64,000 nt of DNA from Gemmatimonadota bacterium. GTDB taxonomy: Bacteria > Latescibacterota > UBA2968 > UBA8231. The stretch covers positions 23,026 to 87,025 of the forward strand of contig JAPPEF010000327.1 in assembly GCA_028875335.1 (NCBI GenBank), written 5' to 3'. Positions 8,246-15,264 of the stretch are shown here, one piece after another; position 1 is the stretch's first letter; every line of letters begins with the position of its first letter. Under the pieces are notes generated by a model that had not been told where the DNA came from, ran no database searches, and worked only from the letters and a program-made list of their open reading frames with translations. Position numbers and translations under genes: made by a program.

Positions 8246-9287
8246 TTCCATCGTTCTGCAACCTGCCTATATCGTCGATCGCCGGCAGGACTATATCTGG
8301 TTTGTGAGTCTGCCCTTTGCCGCAGTTTGCTTTGCGCTCGTGTCGGGGCACTACTTGCCGGGGGCGGCGTTGGCGGCCATTGCCTTGTGGGTGACGATTC
8401 CGCACCACTTCGTCACTTGGCTGCGCGTCTATAGCTCGCCGGCGGAGTTTGCCCGCTTCAAGGAGCGGTTCATCTTAGGGCCGATAGTATTGGTCGCCTT
8501 TGCCTACGGCCTGATCCAGTGGGCGCCGTTGAGCTTGGTGTTGATCGTGACTTTGTGGGATCACCAGCACAGCTTGATGCAGCAATACGGCTTTGCGCGC
8601 GTGTACGACTTTAAGGCTAAGGCTGGCACGCCTGCGACTGCTAAGTTCGACTTGGCTTTCAATTGGATTTTCTTTGGCAACATGCTCGTGGTGTCGCCGC
8701 TGTTTTCCACGGTCTGGGTGCGCATGTTGCACGAGTGGCACCTGCCCATCAGCGCGGAAGCGGTAGAGACGGTACACTTCGTCTCGTGGACCATTGCCAT
8801 TGCCTACGGCTTGATCTACGTGGGGCACATCGTCTATTGCGCTTGGCGTGGCTACGCGCTCAATCCTCTCAAATACGCCTTTTTGCTGTCGAGCTATTTC
8901 CTGTGGTACTTCACTAGTTTTACTACGGCCTATCTGCTCGTCTTTGCGGTAGCGCACCGGATCATGCACGGGATTCAGTACATCGTCATGGTTTACTTCT
9001 ACAACCGCCACAAGGTCGAGCGCACGGGCGGCGACTCGGCCCTCATGCGCTACGTGGCGGGCAAGGGAGGCGTCAAGTTCTTTCTCTTGCTGTGCGCGGC
9101 CTATGCCGTCGTCTTTCACGCGTTGAGCGAGGGCTTGGTGCGCGACTTTGGCTTTGGCCTAGTTGGCTTCAACACCAATTTCGACCTCTTTAGCTATTCG
9201 CTGCTCAGTTCCTTTGCCCTGATCCACTATTACTACGACGCATTTATATGGAAAGTGCGGAAAAAGGACGTGCAGGAGGGGTTGTAG
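8235..9287 (+). CDS. Polytopic membrane protein of unknown function
   Basis: A 350-residue protein with about eight hydrophobic segments (for example FVSLPFAAVCFALVSGHYL, LIVTLWDHQHSLMQQYG nearby, and FFLLLCAAYAVVFHALSEG). Several histidines lie in or near the membrane segments (IPHHFVTW, WDHQHSLMQQYG, VAHRIMHGIQY, FALIHYYYD). Clusters of membrane histidines occur in di-iron and heme membrane enzymes, but no family was recognised, so no function is assigned. Translation starts 11 nt inside the parvulin gene, making this the fourth gene of the overlapping UnbV-TPR-parvulin operon. It is the only integral inner-membrane protein of that set. Confidence 0.75.
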   Translation: MASNSIVLQPAYIVDRRQDYIWFVSLPFAAVCFALVSGHYLPGAALAAIALWVTIPHHFVTWLRVYSSPAEFARFKERFILGPIVLVAFAYGLIQWAPLSLVLIVTLWDHQHSLMQQYGFARVYDFKAKAGTPATAKFDLAFNWIFFGNMLVVSPLFSTVWVRMLHEWHLPISAEAVETVHFVSWTIAIAYGLIYVGHIVYCAWRGYALNPLKYAFLLSSYFLWYFTSFTTAYLLVFAVAHRIMHGIQYIVMVYFYNRHKVERTGGDSALMRYVAGKGGVKFFLLLCAAYAVVFHALSEGLVRDFGFGLVGFNTNFDLFSYSLLSSFALIHYYYDAFIWKVRKKDVQEGL

Positions 9288-9344
9288 CAGCAGTGGGCAT
9301 TCACTTAGGAGCTGACGTTACGCATCTGCGCCGAACCGGTCGGT

Positions 9345-9426
9345 GTAGGGGCGTCCCTTGTGGGCGCCCAAGCGACACCGCGTATTCAGCCGATCTGACG
9401 AGGGCAACCACAAGGGTTGCCCCTAC
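9345..9426. repeat. Imperfect inverted repeat (MITE-like) between genes
   Basis: The left arm GTAGGGGCGTCCCTTGTGGG (from 9345) and the reverse complement of the right arm (9402-9426, GTAGGGGCAACCCTTGTGGT) match at most positions over about 25 nt, with about 32 nt between them. It fills most of the gap between the membrane-protein gene and the FAD-linked oxidase gene. Small elements of the form GTAGGGGC...GCCCCTAC are common non-autonomous repeats in environmental genomes. A long RNA hairpin here could also act as a terminator or processing site. Confidence 0.65.
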
Positions 9427-9456
9427 AATGTGTAATATCAGTTAGGAGATTGAGCT

Positions 9457-11298
9457 ATGCTCGAAGTCGTCCTCGCTGTCGCCGTCTTCGCTGTTGCCGC
9501 GGCCATTGTCCGCCAAGCCGCGGCCGATGCGTGCTACGATCTCTCCGATGGGGAGCGCCATCCGCACAAATGGGGCTACACGGACACCCGCTTTGAGTTT
9601 GACGGGCCGAAAACGGTGCGAGTGACCGGAAGCCGCTATCCGCTGGCCGGCTTCACCATGCCGCATTTCATCCCCTTTGTCGAAGAGATGCTCCAGGTTC
9701 CGATTGACCCCGACGAGATGGCCGTCGAAAAAGAGAGCCACGTGGTGCCGCCTTCGCGGGCAGACGCAAGCCTCGTCGCCGCTTGGCAAGACGAGCTCGG
9801 CGCAGAGCGGGTTTCGCTCGACGATGAGGAGCGTCTGATCCACAGTCACGGCCAGCTCAGCGTCGATGAGGTTTATCGCTTGCTCTACGGCGACGCCTTG
9901 GAGCGAGTGATCGATCTGGTGATTTATCCAGAAAGCGGAGATCACGTGCGCGCCATCGTGCGCCTCGCTTCCGAGCACAATGTCTGCCTCGTGCCCTACG
10001 GTGGTGGCACCAACGTCAGCGGTGCGCTGGCCCTGCCCACTGACGACGATCGCGTTTTCGCCTCGGTCGATATGCGGCGCATGAACCGAATTGTCGATCT
10101 CGACAAGGACAACCTCCAAGCCTGCATCGAAGCGGGGATTTCGGGCAAGGAGTTGGAACGGGAACTGGCCGCGCGGGGCTACACCGTCGGCCACGACCCC
10201 GACAGCATCGAGCTTTCGACCTTGGGCGGCTGGATCGCCACCAACGCCAGCGGCATGAAGAAAAACCGCTATGGCAATATTGAAGACATCGTCCTCGAAG
10301 CGACCTTGGTGACGCCGACCGGCGCGGTGGAGACCTTGCACACTACGCCGCGCAACTCGACCGGCATCCAGCCGCGCGGGTTGCTTTTTGGCTCGGAGGG
10401 CAATCTCGGCATCATCACCAAGGCCGTGCTCAAAATCCATCCCCTACCAGAAGTGCGCGAATACGGTTCGCTGGTGTTCAAGTCCTTTGCCCAAGGCGTG
10501 GAGTACTTGCAGGCATTGCGCCAGACCGGGACTTTGCCGGCGAGTATTCGCCTAGTCAACAACCAAGAATTTCGCTTCGGACAGGCCCTCAAGGCCGCGC
10601 CCCCTCCCTTGAAGCACCTCAAGGAAAAGGTGCAAAAGTTCGCTTTGTTGAAGGTATTGGGGTTTGATCCGCTAAAAATGGCGGCGTGTACGATTGCCAT
10701 GGAGGGGACCAGCGCCGAGGTGGACCACCAGAAGCGGACGATCTTCAAACTGGCCAAGGCCCACGGCGGCAAGAGCGCCGGTGCCACCAACGGCCGGCGC
10801 GGCTACATGGCGACCTTTGGGATCGCCTATATCCGCGACTTTTTGAATCAGTTCGATTTTCTGGGCGAGACCTTTGAGACCTCCGTGCCTTGGAGTCGCA
10901 TCCACGACGTGACGCAGGCCGTGCAAGCGGAGTTGACCGCGCAGTGTAGTGCGCGTGGCGTGGCCGGGCGGCCCTATTTGTCGTACCGGGTGACGCAGAC
11001 GTACCACACGGGGGTGTGCATCTACTTTACGATGGGGTTTTCCGGGCGGGGATTGGAGCATCCCATTGAGGTCTATCACGATATTGAGCACGCGCTGCGG
11101 CAGACGATTTTGGACAATGGCGGCTCGCTGTCCCATCATCACGGGGTAGGCAAAATCCGGCAGAGCTTTGTCCAGCACATCCAGAGCGACAACAGCATCG
11201 AGGCCCTGCGCAAGACCAAAGAAGCGCTGGATCCCCAGAATATTTTCGGCATTCAGAACGGGATTTTTGGGAGTGCGTGCCGGAAGCCTGAGCAGTAA
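9457..11298 (+). CDS. FAD-linked oxidase, alkyldihydroxyacetonephosphate synthase-like
   Basis: A 613-residue flavoprotein. After an N-terminal hydrophobic stretch and the KWGYTDTRFE motif comes a PCMH-type FAD domain (about 150-330: LVPYGGGTNVSGAL, GWIATNASGMKKNRYGN, LFGSEGNLGIITKAVLKIHP), followed by a C-terminal FAD-oxidase cap. The order KWGY, the FAD domain and the final SHHHGVGKIRQ...LDPQNIFG fits alkyl-DHAP synthase (EC 2.5.1.26), which swaps the acyl chain of acyl-DHAP for a fatty alcohol to make ether lipids, better than D-lactate dehydrogenase. The downstream dehydrogenase is a plausible reductase partner. The last 150 nt lie in a 173-bp direct repeat whose second copy is at 12264. 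Alternative: a glycolate/D-lactate-type oxidase. Confidence 0.82.
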   Translation: MLEVVLAVAVFAVAAAIVRQAAADACYDLSDGERHPHKWGYTDTRFEFDGPKTVRVTGSRYPLAGFTMPHFIPFVEEMLQVPIDPDEMAVEKESHVVPPSRADASLVAAWQDELGAERVSLDDEERLIHSHGQLSVDEVYRLLYGDALERVIDLVIYPESGDHVRAIVRLASEHNVCLVPYGGGTNVSGALALPTDDDRVFASVDMRRMNRIVDLDKDNLQACIEAGISGKELERELAARGYTVGHDPDSIELSTLGGWIATNASGMKKNRYGNIEDIVLEATLVTPTGAVETLHTTPRNSTGIQPRGLLFGSEGNLGIITKAVLKIHPLPEVREYGSLVFKSFAQGVEYLQALRQTGTLPASIRLVNNQEFRFGQALKAAPPPLKHLKEKVQKFALLKVLGFDPLKMAACTIAMEGTSAEVDHQKRTIFKLAKAHGGKSAGATNGRRGYMATFGIAYIRDFLNQFDFLGETFETSVPWSRIHDVTQAVQAELTAQCSARGVAGRPYLSYRVTQTYHTGVCIYFTMGFSGRGLEHPIEVYHDIEHALRQTILDNGGSLSHHHGVGKIRQSFVQHIQSDNSIEALRKTKEALDPQNIFGIQNGIFGSACRKPEQ

Positions 11299-11321
11299 GA
11301 CCGTTGTTATCACCGGTGCTT
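11149..11321 (+). repeat. Left copy of a 173-bp direct repeat
   Basis: Matches 12264-12436 with nine substitutions and no gaps (offset 1115). It spans the last 50 codons of the alkyl-DHAP-synthase-like gene, including its stop, and the first codons of the short-chain dehydrogenase. Eight of the nine differences are silent in whichever frame applies; the exception is GCC versus GTC (Ala/Val). Confidence 0.92.
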
Positions 11322-11329
11322 TGTTGTGA
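11273..11329 (+). pseudogene. Truncated start of the short-chain dehydrogenase (left repeat copy)
   Basis: Reading from the GTG at 11273 gives VRAGSLSSKTVVITGALL and then a TGA stop. The first 16 residues match the N-terminus of the intact dehydrogenase (VRAGSLSNKTVVITGA). Sequence similarity ends at 11321 and the frame runs into unrelated DNA. It marks where the original gene junction was interrupted. Confidence 0.8.
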
Positions 11330-11416
11330 AAACGCCCCACGGGTCTGCGGCCCTCGCCGGGCCCGGGCTGTCCATCAAGTTACCGATCAACCGATTCCCT
11401 TAGGAGGACCGGACCA

Positions 11417-12259
11417 ATGCAAATCAGCTACGCCACCGCAGGATTCAAGGACCCGCTCGATGAGGCCCTCGATGAGATCGCCGCCGCCGGGTATTCCCAC
11501 ATCGAGCTTTCCTCGCAGGAGGGGCACCTCGAACGGATCTTCACGAGCCGGGAGCTCGAGCAGCTGCGGTCGCGGATCGAGGGGTCCGATCTGCGCACCG
11601 GCACCGTGCACGCGCCGATGATGCGCAACGTGCTCGGTGCCCCGGAGGAGGACTGGCGGCGGGAGAAGGCCGCCCTGCTCGGGGAGTACCTGCGCATGTC
11701 GGGCGCCCTCGGCGCCGGCGGCATGGTCATCCACCCGGTGCCGAACCCGCGGTTCGTCGAGGATCCGGAACGCCCGGAGCTGACCGGGATCATGTCCGGG
11801 GCGGCGCGGCGCTCCCTCGACGACCTGGTGCCGGTGGCGCTCGAGTCGGGGGTGCGAATTCTGCTGGAGAACCTGCCCTACCGCTCCCACTACCCGTTCC
11901 TGACCATGACGGAGCTGCGCGGCCTCGTCGACGACTACCCGGAGGAGGCGGTGGGGCTGGTGGTCGACACCGGCCATGCCTGGACCGCGGGGAACGACCC
12001 GGGCGGGGAAATCAGGGCCGCGGGCGAGCGCCTGTGGGGAACCCATCTGCAGGACGTCGACGGCGAGAACCCGCAGGACAACCACTGGGCCCCGCTGCAG
12101 GGGGACCTCGACTGGGAGGCGATCCGCGAGGCCCTGCGAGAGGTCGGCTACCGCGGTTTCTGGACCTTCGAGGTGGCCACTCCTCGCCGGGGTGAATCGC
12201 CGGCCGAGCTGGCGCGGCTGACATACGCAGCGGCCCAGGAGCTGTCCCTTCACCCATAG
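11417..12259 (+). CDS. Sugar phosphate isomerase/epimerase-like TIM barrel (xylose isomerase-like)
   Basis: A 280-residue protein of the AP-endonuclease-2/xylose-isomerase-like TIM-barrel fold. The metal-binding pattern is visible as ILLENLPY (Glu), VVDTGHAW (Asp and His), GTHLQDVDG (His) and FWTFEVA (Glu). The family isomerises or epimerises small sugars or cyclitols; the substrate is unknown. The start has a strong ribosome-binding site (TAGGAGG, 10 nt upstream). The gene is visibly more G+C-rich and more biased to GC-ending codons than all neighbours, and it sits between two copies of a 173-bp direct repeat, so it looks acquired. An assembly chimera is the alternative that must be excluded. 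Confidence 0.85.
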   Translation: MQISYATAGFKDPLDEALDEIAAAGYSHIELSSQEGHLERIFTSRELEQLRSRIEGSDLRTGTVHAPMMRNVLGAPEEDWRREKAALLGEYLRMSGALGAGGMVIHPVPNPRFVEDPERPELTGIMSGAARRSLDDLVPVALESGVRILLENLPYRSHYPFLTMTELRGLVDDYPEEAVGLVVDTGHAWTAGNDPGGEIRAAGERLWGTHLQDVDGENPQDNHWAPLQGDLDWEAIREALREVGYRGFWTFEVATPRRGESPAELARLTYAAAQELSLHP

Positions 12260-12263
12260 GGCC

Positions 12264-12413
12264 GGCAAAATTCGGCAGAGCTTTGTCCAGCACATCCAGA
12301 GTGACAACAGCATCGAGGTCCTGCGCAAGACGAAAGAAGCGCTGGATCCCCAGAATATTTTCGGCATTCAGAATGGGATTTTTGGGAGTGCGTGCCGGAA
12401 GCCTGAGCAATAA
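12264..12413 (+). pseudogene. Duplicated C-terminal fragment of the alkyl-DHAP-synthase-like gene (right repeat copy)
   Basis: The 49 codons from 12264 plus a TAA reproduce the end of the upstream flavoprotein (GKIRQSFVQHIQ ... CRKPEQ), with one amino-acid change (Ala to Val) and otherwise silent changes. There is no start codon or FAD domain in front, so it cannot make a functional enzyme. It begins 4 nt after the stop of the isomerase gene. Confidence 0.85.
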
Positions 12414-12436
12414 GACCGTCGTTATTACTGGTGCTT
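12264..12436 (+). repeat. Right copy of a 173-bp direct repeat
   Basis: Second copy of 11149-11321. Its right end runs without a break into the intact dehydrogenase gene, while the left copy is continuous with the intact flavoprotein gene. The two copies therefore bracket an insertion of about 940 bp between what was a single overlapping gene junction. Confidence 0.92.
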
Positions 12437-13206
12437 CTGCGGGCTTGGGCGCGACGTTGGCGGTGGAGTGTGCCCAGCAGGGAGCGCGGCTGGTTCTCTT
12501 AGCGCGGAATGCCGAGCGGTTGGGGGCCGTTGCCCAAGAGTGCGAGCAGCTGGGGAGCGAGGTGCTGACTGTCGTCGGGAATGTCGCCATAGCCGAGGAT
12601 GGCAAGCGGCTGGTGGAGGCCGCGATCGAGCGCTTTGGGCACATAGATTACTTGGTCGCCAACGCCGGCGTCAGCATGTGGACCGCGTTTGCCGCGATCG
12701 AGGATGTAACATTATTCCGCACGCTGATGGAAGTGAATTACTTGGGGGCCGTGCACTGCGTGCACCCGGCGCTGTCGCATCTGAAAGAAAGCAAGGGCCT
12801 ATTCGTGGTCATTTCGTCCATTCAGGGGCAGGTGGGGGTGCCGCTGCACACAGGGTACTCGGCGTCCAAACACGCGCTACAGGGGTTTTGCGATGCTTTG
12901 CGGATGGAGGTGGCCGAGAGTGGGGTGGAGGTGATGACCGTGCTCTTGCACTGGCTCAAGGGGACGGAGTTGCGGCAACGTGCGCTGGGGAAAGACGGGA
13001 AGGCGTTGGGCGATGCATCGCGCGAACATCGGGCGGGAGCGGTGAGTTTAGAAGCGGCGGCGCAGGTGATTGTGCGCGGAATGCTGAAGCGGCGGCGGCA
13101 GCTTTACGTTCCGAGGCGGCTCAGGCTACTGGCCGTGGTCCACGCCCTGTGGCCGGTGCTGGCCGAGTGGGTCGTCAAGGGGAAGGTGGCGCGGGAGGAA
13201 GGGTAG
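12373..13206 (+). CDS. Short-chain dehydrogenase/reductase, DHRS7B-like (possible alkyl/acyl-DHAP reductase)
   Basis: A classical SDR of about 277 residues. It has a Rossmann motif TGASAGLG, NAGVS, the catalytic Ser in VISSIQGQ and the YSASK catalytic Tyr/Lys pair; the C-terminus is basic and hydrophobic (LVVVHALWPVLAEW-like), possibly membrane-associated. SSIQG followed by YSASKHALQGFCDALR resembles animal DHRS7B/PexRAP, the acyl/alkyl-DHAP reductase that follows alkyl-DHAP synthase in ether-lipid synthesis. The gene originally overlapped the end of such a synthase gene. The start is ATG at 12373 or GTG at 12388; the left repeat copy has ACG in place of the ATG, which slightly favours GTG. 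The exact substrate is inferred from context. Confidence 0.82.
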   Translation: MGFLGVRAGSLSNKTVVITGASAGLGATLAVECAQQGARLVLLARNAERLGAVAQECEQLGSEVLTVVGNVAIAEDGKRLVEAAIERFGHIDYLVANAGVSMWTAFAAIEDVTLFRTLMEVNYLGAVHCVHPALSHLKESKGLFVVISSIQGQVGVPLHTGYSASKHALQGFCDALRMEVAESGVEVMTVLLHWLKGTELRQRALGKDGKALGDASREHRAGAVSLEAAAQVIVRGMLKRRRQLYVPRRLRLLAVVHALWPVLAEWVVKGKVAREEG

Positions 13207-13214
13207 GACGGGAG

Positions 13215-13313
13215 CTATAAACGTTCGACGCGGACCTGCTCCTTCAGTTCGAGATCGTCGAGAACCTGACGTAGCCGGAGCGTTACGATTTTATACCAAG
13301 GGTCAAGGGCCAT
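13215..13313 (-). CDS. Possible 32-residue ORF resembling the start of a DUF499-type ATPase
   Basis: On the minus strand an ATG at 13313 lies 7 nt after a strong GAGAGG ribosome-binding sequence and opens a 32-codon frame ending in TAG. Its first residues, MALDPWYKIVTLR, resemble the conserved N-terminus of large DUF499 ATPases (MALxPWYKVVTPR), a family found in defence islands. The rest does not continue that family. It lies 43 nt downstream of the DUF4276 gene on the same strand. It may be the remnant of a deleted third gene of the module, a genuine small protein, or chance. Confidence 0.35.
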   Translation of the reverse strand: MALDPWYKIVTLRLRQVLDDLELKEQVRVERL

Positions 13314-13356
13314 GCTGTACCTCTCTTTGATCGGTTATCTACGCGGTGGTTCAATC

Positions 13357-13983
13357 TCAGCTCCCCAGCGATTCCAAGCTCGTTACCCAGTCATTGAACC
13401 GAGGGCATTCAGTGCGAATCTTGTCCAAGCCTATCTCCACTGCTAGAAGGGGGGCATTAACTTCCTTATTGTACTGGGGTAGCACCTTCTTAATTCGTTT
13501 GCTCGGAGCCGTGTCCTTATTGTCATTGATGTCTTCAGGCGTCTGGAACTGTGAACGGATGTTTTGCAGGGCTTCCACCGATCCGTCCGGTGCCTCAATC
13601 AAGCCTGCAAAAACGCTTACATCCGAGAACAACAGTCCCTCAAACTCATGTCGTTGGACATATGGGATTACCTTTTCTGGATACCATGGGTGACCTAGTT
13701 TCTGGCGAAGGTCTTCCTCCAACTCATCGACTGTTTTGTCCCCTTTGCGACGAAACCCATAGAAGTCAACAAGCGATGTCACGGCATTGAAGGAATGACG
13801 TAAAAGGGACATGTCCCGCACGAGTCGCTCCATCGAAACATTCCCGCCGGCAGATCTGCCGTGGGCGCTGCCAAGTCGAATCGGTGTCGGTTCGACTCCT
13901 CTTTCCCGTAAGTGATTCGCGAGAAAATCTTTGACGAATTCTTCTTCGGTGTAGCCCTCCACCGATATGGCCAGTCGGATCAC
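13357..13983 (-). CDS. DUF4276 family protein, partner of AAA ATPase (TOPRIM-like)
   Basis: A 208-residue protein from a GTG at 13983 that overlaps the ATPase stop as GTGA and has GGAGG 6-7 nt upstream; this start is preferred to one 30 nt further up. Family motifs are LAISVEGYTEEEFVKDFL at the N-terminus (acidic pair of a TOPRIM-like site), VDFYGF in the middle, and HEFEGLLFSDV. DUF4276 genes typically follow an AAA_21/OLD-like ATPase, as here. The arrangement recalls two-gene ATPase-nuclease defence systems such as OLD-type and PARIS-type pairs. Nuclease activity is inferred, not shown. Confidence 0.85.
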   Translation of the reverse strand: MIRLAISVEGYTEEEFVKDFLANHLRERGVEPTPIRLGSAHGRSAGGNVSMERLVRDMSLLRHSFNAVTSLVDFYGFRRKGDKTVDELEEDLRQKLGHPWYPEKVIPYVQRHEFEGLLFSDVSVFAGLIEAPDGSVEALQNIRSQFQTPEDINDNKDTAPSKRIKKVLPQYNKEVNAPLLAVEIGLDKIRTECPRFNDWVTSLESLGS

Positions 13984-15137
13984 GGGCGTCCTCCGAGCAG
14001 GTTTTTCTGCCAAAGTTCACCCGATGTGAAGTTGTCGTCGAGCCATACCTGATAGTCATCTGGGGATAGTTTGCGAAACTCAGTACGACCGTCCTGTAGC
14101 TCTAACACGAAAATCTCGTCGAGATCGAATGCATCAACTAGCAAGGGCGATTGCGTTGCCACAATGACTTGCCTTTTCTCGGCGAGAGACTTTATCATGC
14201 CCCCGATCAAGGAGATGGCTGCCGGATGCAAGCCCAGTTCCGGTTCGTCTAACAGGAGTACGTCGGGCAACATCTCCGGCGGCAGATTGAGCAGAGTGAC
14301 GAGGGCGAAGAAGCGTAGCGAACCGTCGGACGTGAGGTGTGCGCTGAAGGTCTTATCCGTCCACTTGGCTTTCCATCTCAGCAATACTTTTCCGTAGCTC
14401 TCCTCGGTCTGAAAACGGTCGAAGACCGGCAAGATTCGACTGATATGCTGGCAGATCAACTCATATCGCTTGATGTCTTCCTGCTTCAATCGGAGCAGCA
14501 CGGCAGCCAAGTTGCCCCCGTGGCTAAGAAGGTAGTTGTTGTCCTCAGCATCCCATCTTTTTTTGAAGTTCGATTCATCAGATGTATCGTGGAATTGATA
14601 TACTGAGCACTTCCGCAGTCTATTGACAATGCGCTCGGCGACAAGTGGATTGGCTTCGGGCCAGTCGAGGGAGTAGTGAGCCGAAGGCGAGGGGGGGTGT
14701 GCGGCTTCGACGATCTTTGCTTCCAAATGGCCACTTCCGAGGTAATACCAGTTTGTCGTGGGATGGAGATCGTTGGGATCGTCGAATCGGAATGCCTCCT
14801 CCGAGAATATGAAATGATCGGGTTGAGCACGGGAAAGCATGAATCGATAGTCGTTACGGCCTTCATCAGTTCGCAATCTAACCTCTGCCTCTATGCGTGG
14901 CGTGCGTCGGTTGCCGCCATGTAATTGGTCATCGGCCCCTCCTCGGCTAGCGACGAACTCGGCGAGTCTGCGAGGCCCGAGCATCCAGCTCAGCATTTCA
15001 AAGAAGCGAATGAAATTGGACTTGCCCGAGCCATTGGCACCTATCAAAACAGCCACTCTAGGCAGTCCCGAAAGCTCAACATCCTTCAAGGAGCGGAAGC
15101 CCTGGATGCGGACGTATTCAATCCCTGTTGGTTTCAT
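13980..15137 (-). CDS. AAA family ATPase (AAA_21/OLD-like, RecF-related)
   Basis: A 385-residue ABC-type ATPase related to RecF/SMC/OLD. It has an N-terminal IQGFRSLKDVEL, Walker A GANGSGKS (33-40), a signature-like LTSDGSLRFFALVTLL, Walker B LLLDEPELGLHP and the switch strand VIVATQSPLLVDAF. No long coiled coil is visible. The ribosome-binding site is AAAGGA about 7 nt before the ATG. Transcribed with the DUF4276 gene (4-nt overlap). In OLD-, PARIS- and AbiL-like systems such ATPases sense phage or DNA ends and unleash a partner nuclease; that role here is inferred. Confidence 0.88.
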   Translation of the reverse strand: MKPTGIEYVRIQGFRSLKDVELSGLPRVAVLIGANGSGKSNFIRFFEMLSWMLGPRRLAEFVASRGGADDQLHGGNRRTPRIEAEVRLRTDEGRNDYRFMLSRAQPDHFIFSEEAFRFDDPNDLHPTTNWYYLGSGHLEAKIVEAAHPPSPSAHYSLDWPEANPLVAERIVNRLRKCSVYQFHDTSDESNFKKRWDAEDNNYLLSHGGNLAAVLLRLKQEDIKRYELICQHISRILPVFDRFQTEESYGKVLLRWKAKWTDKTFSAHLTSDGSLRFFALVTLLNLPPEMLPDVLLLDEPELGLHPAAISLIGGMIKSLAEKRQVIVATQSPLLVDAFDLDEIFVLELQDGRTEFRKLSPDDYQVWLDDNFTSGELWQKNLLGGRP

Positions 15138-15147
15138 CTCATTCCTT

Positions 15148-15264
15148 TCACTTCGGTACCGCTAAGAGCATGGCGTCGAGGAGGCGTTTTTCGTTGCAGC
15201 CTTGAGGATAGAGGGCGAATTGTCCTTCGCGGATGGCGGATTCAACTATCTCTTCACCACGCAA
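15148..15264 (-). CDS. Possible 38-residue ORF or C-terminal remnant
   Basis: A TTG at 15264, overlapping the end of the upstream 370-residue gene by 11 nt, opens a frame that reads RGEEIVESAIREGQFALYPQ then GCNEKRLLDAMLLAVPK and stops at 15148. The composition is protein-like and ends in a well-formed helix, but no start with a good ribosome-binding site was seen and the family is not recognised. It could be the truncated C-terminus of a gene lost when the ATPase-DUF4276 module arrived, or a small translationally coupled protein. Confidence 0.3.
   Translation of the reverse strand: MRGEEIVESAIREGQFALYPQGCNEKRLLDAMLLAVPK

Noticed and set aside
9442..10440. Long open frame on the minus strand (about 330 codons)
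   Set aside because: It is the antisense shadow of the FAD-linked oxidase. The plus-strand frame has full family motifs, and the minus-strand protein matches no fold and is rich in His/Arg/Asp, as expected from antisense of G+C-rich coding DNA.
9457..11298. D-lactate dehydrogenase (cytochrome) or glycolate oxidase GlcD
   Set aside because: The FAD domain is shared by both groups, but the N-terminal KWGYTDT and C-terminal SHHHGVGKIR...LDPQNIFG patterns and the dehydrogenase partner fit alkyl-DHAP synthase better. Kept as the alternative.
11387..12367. Long open frame antisense to the isomerase cassette
   Set aside because: The cassette's strong GC3 bias keeps stops out of the antisense frame. 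The plus-strand TIM-barrel metal motifs settle the coding strand.
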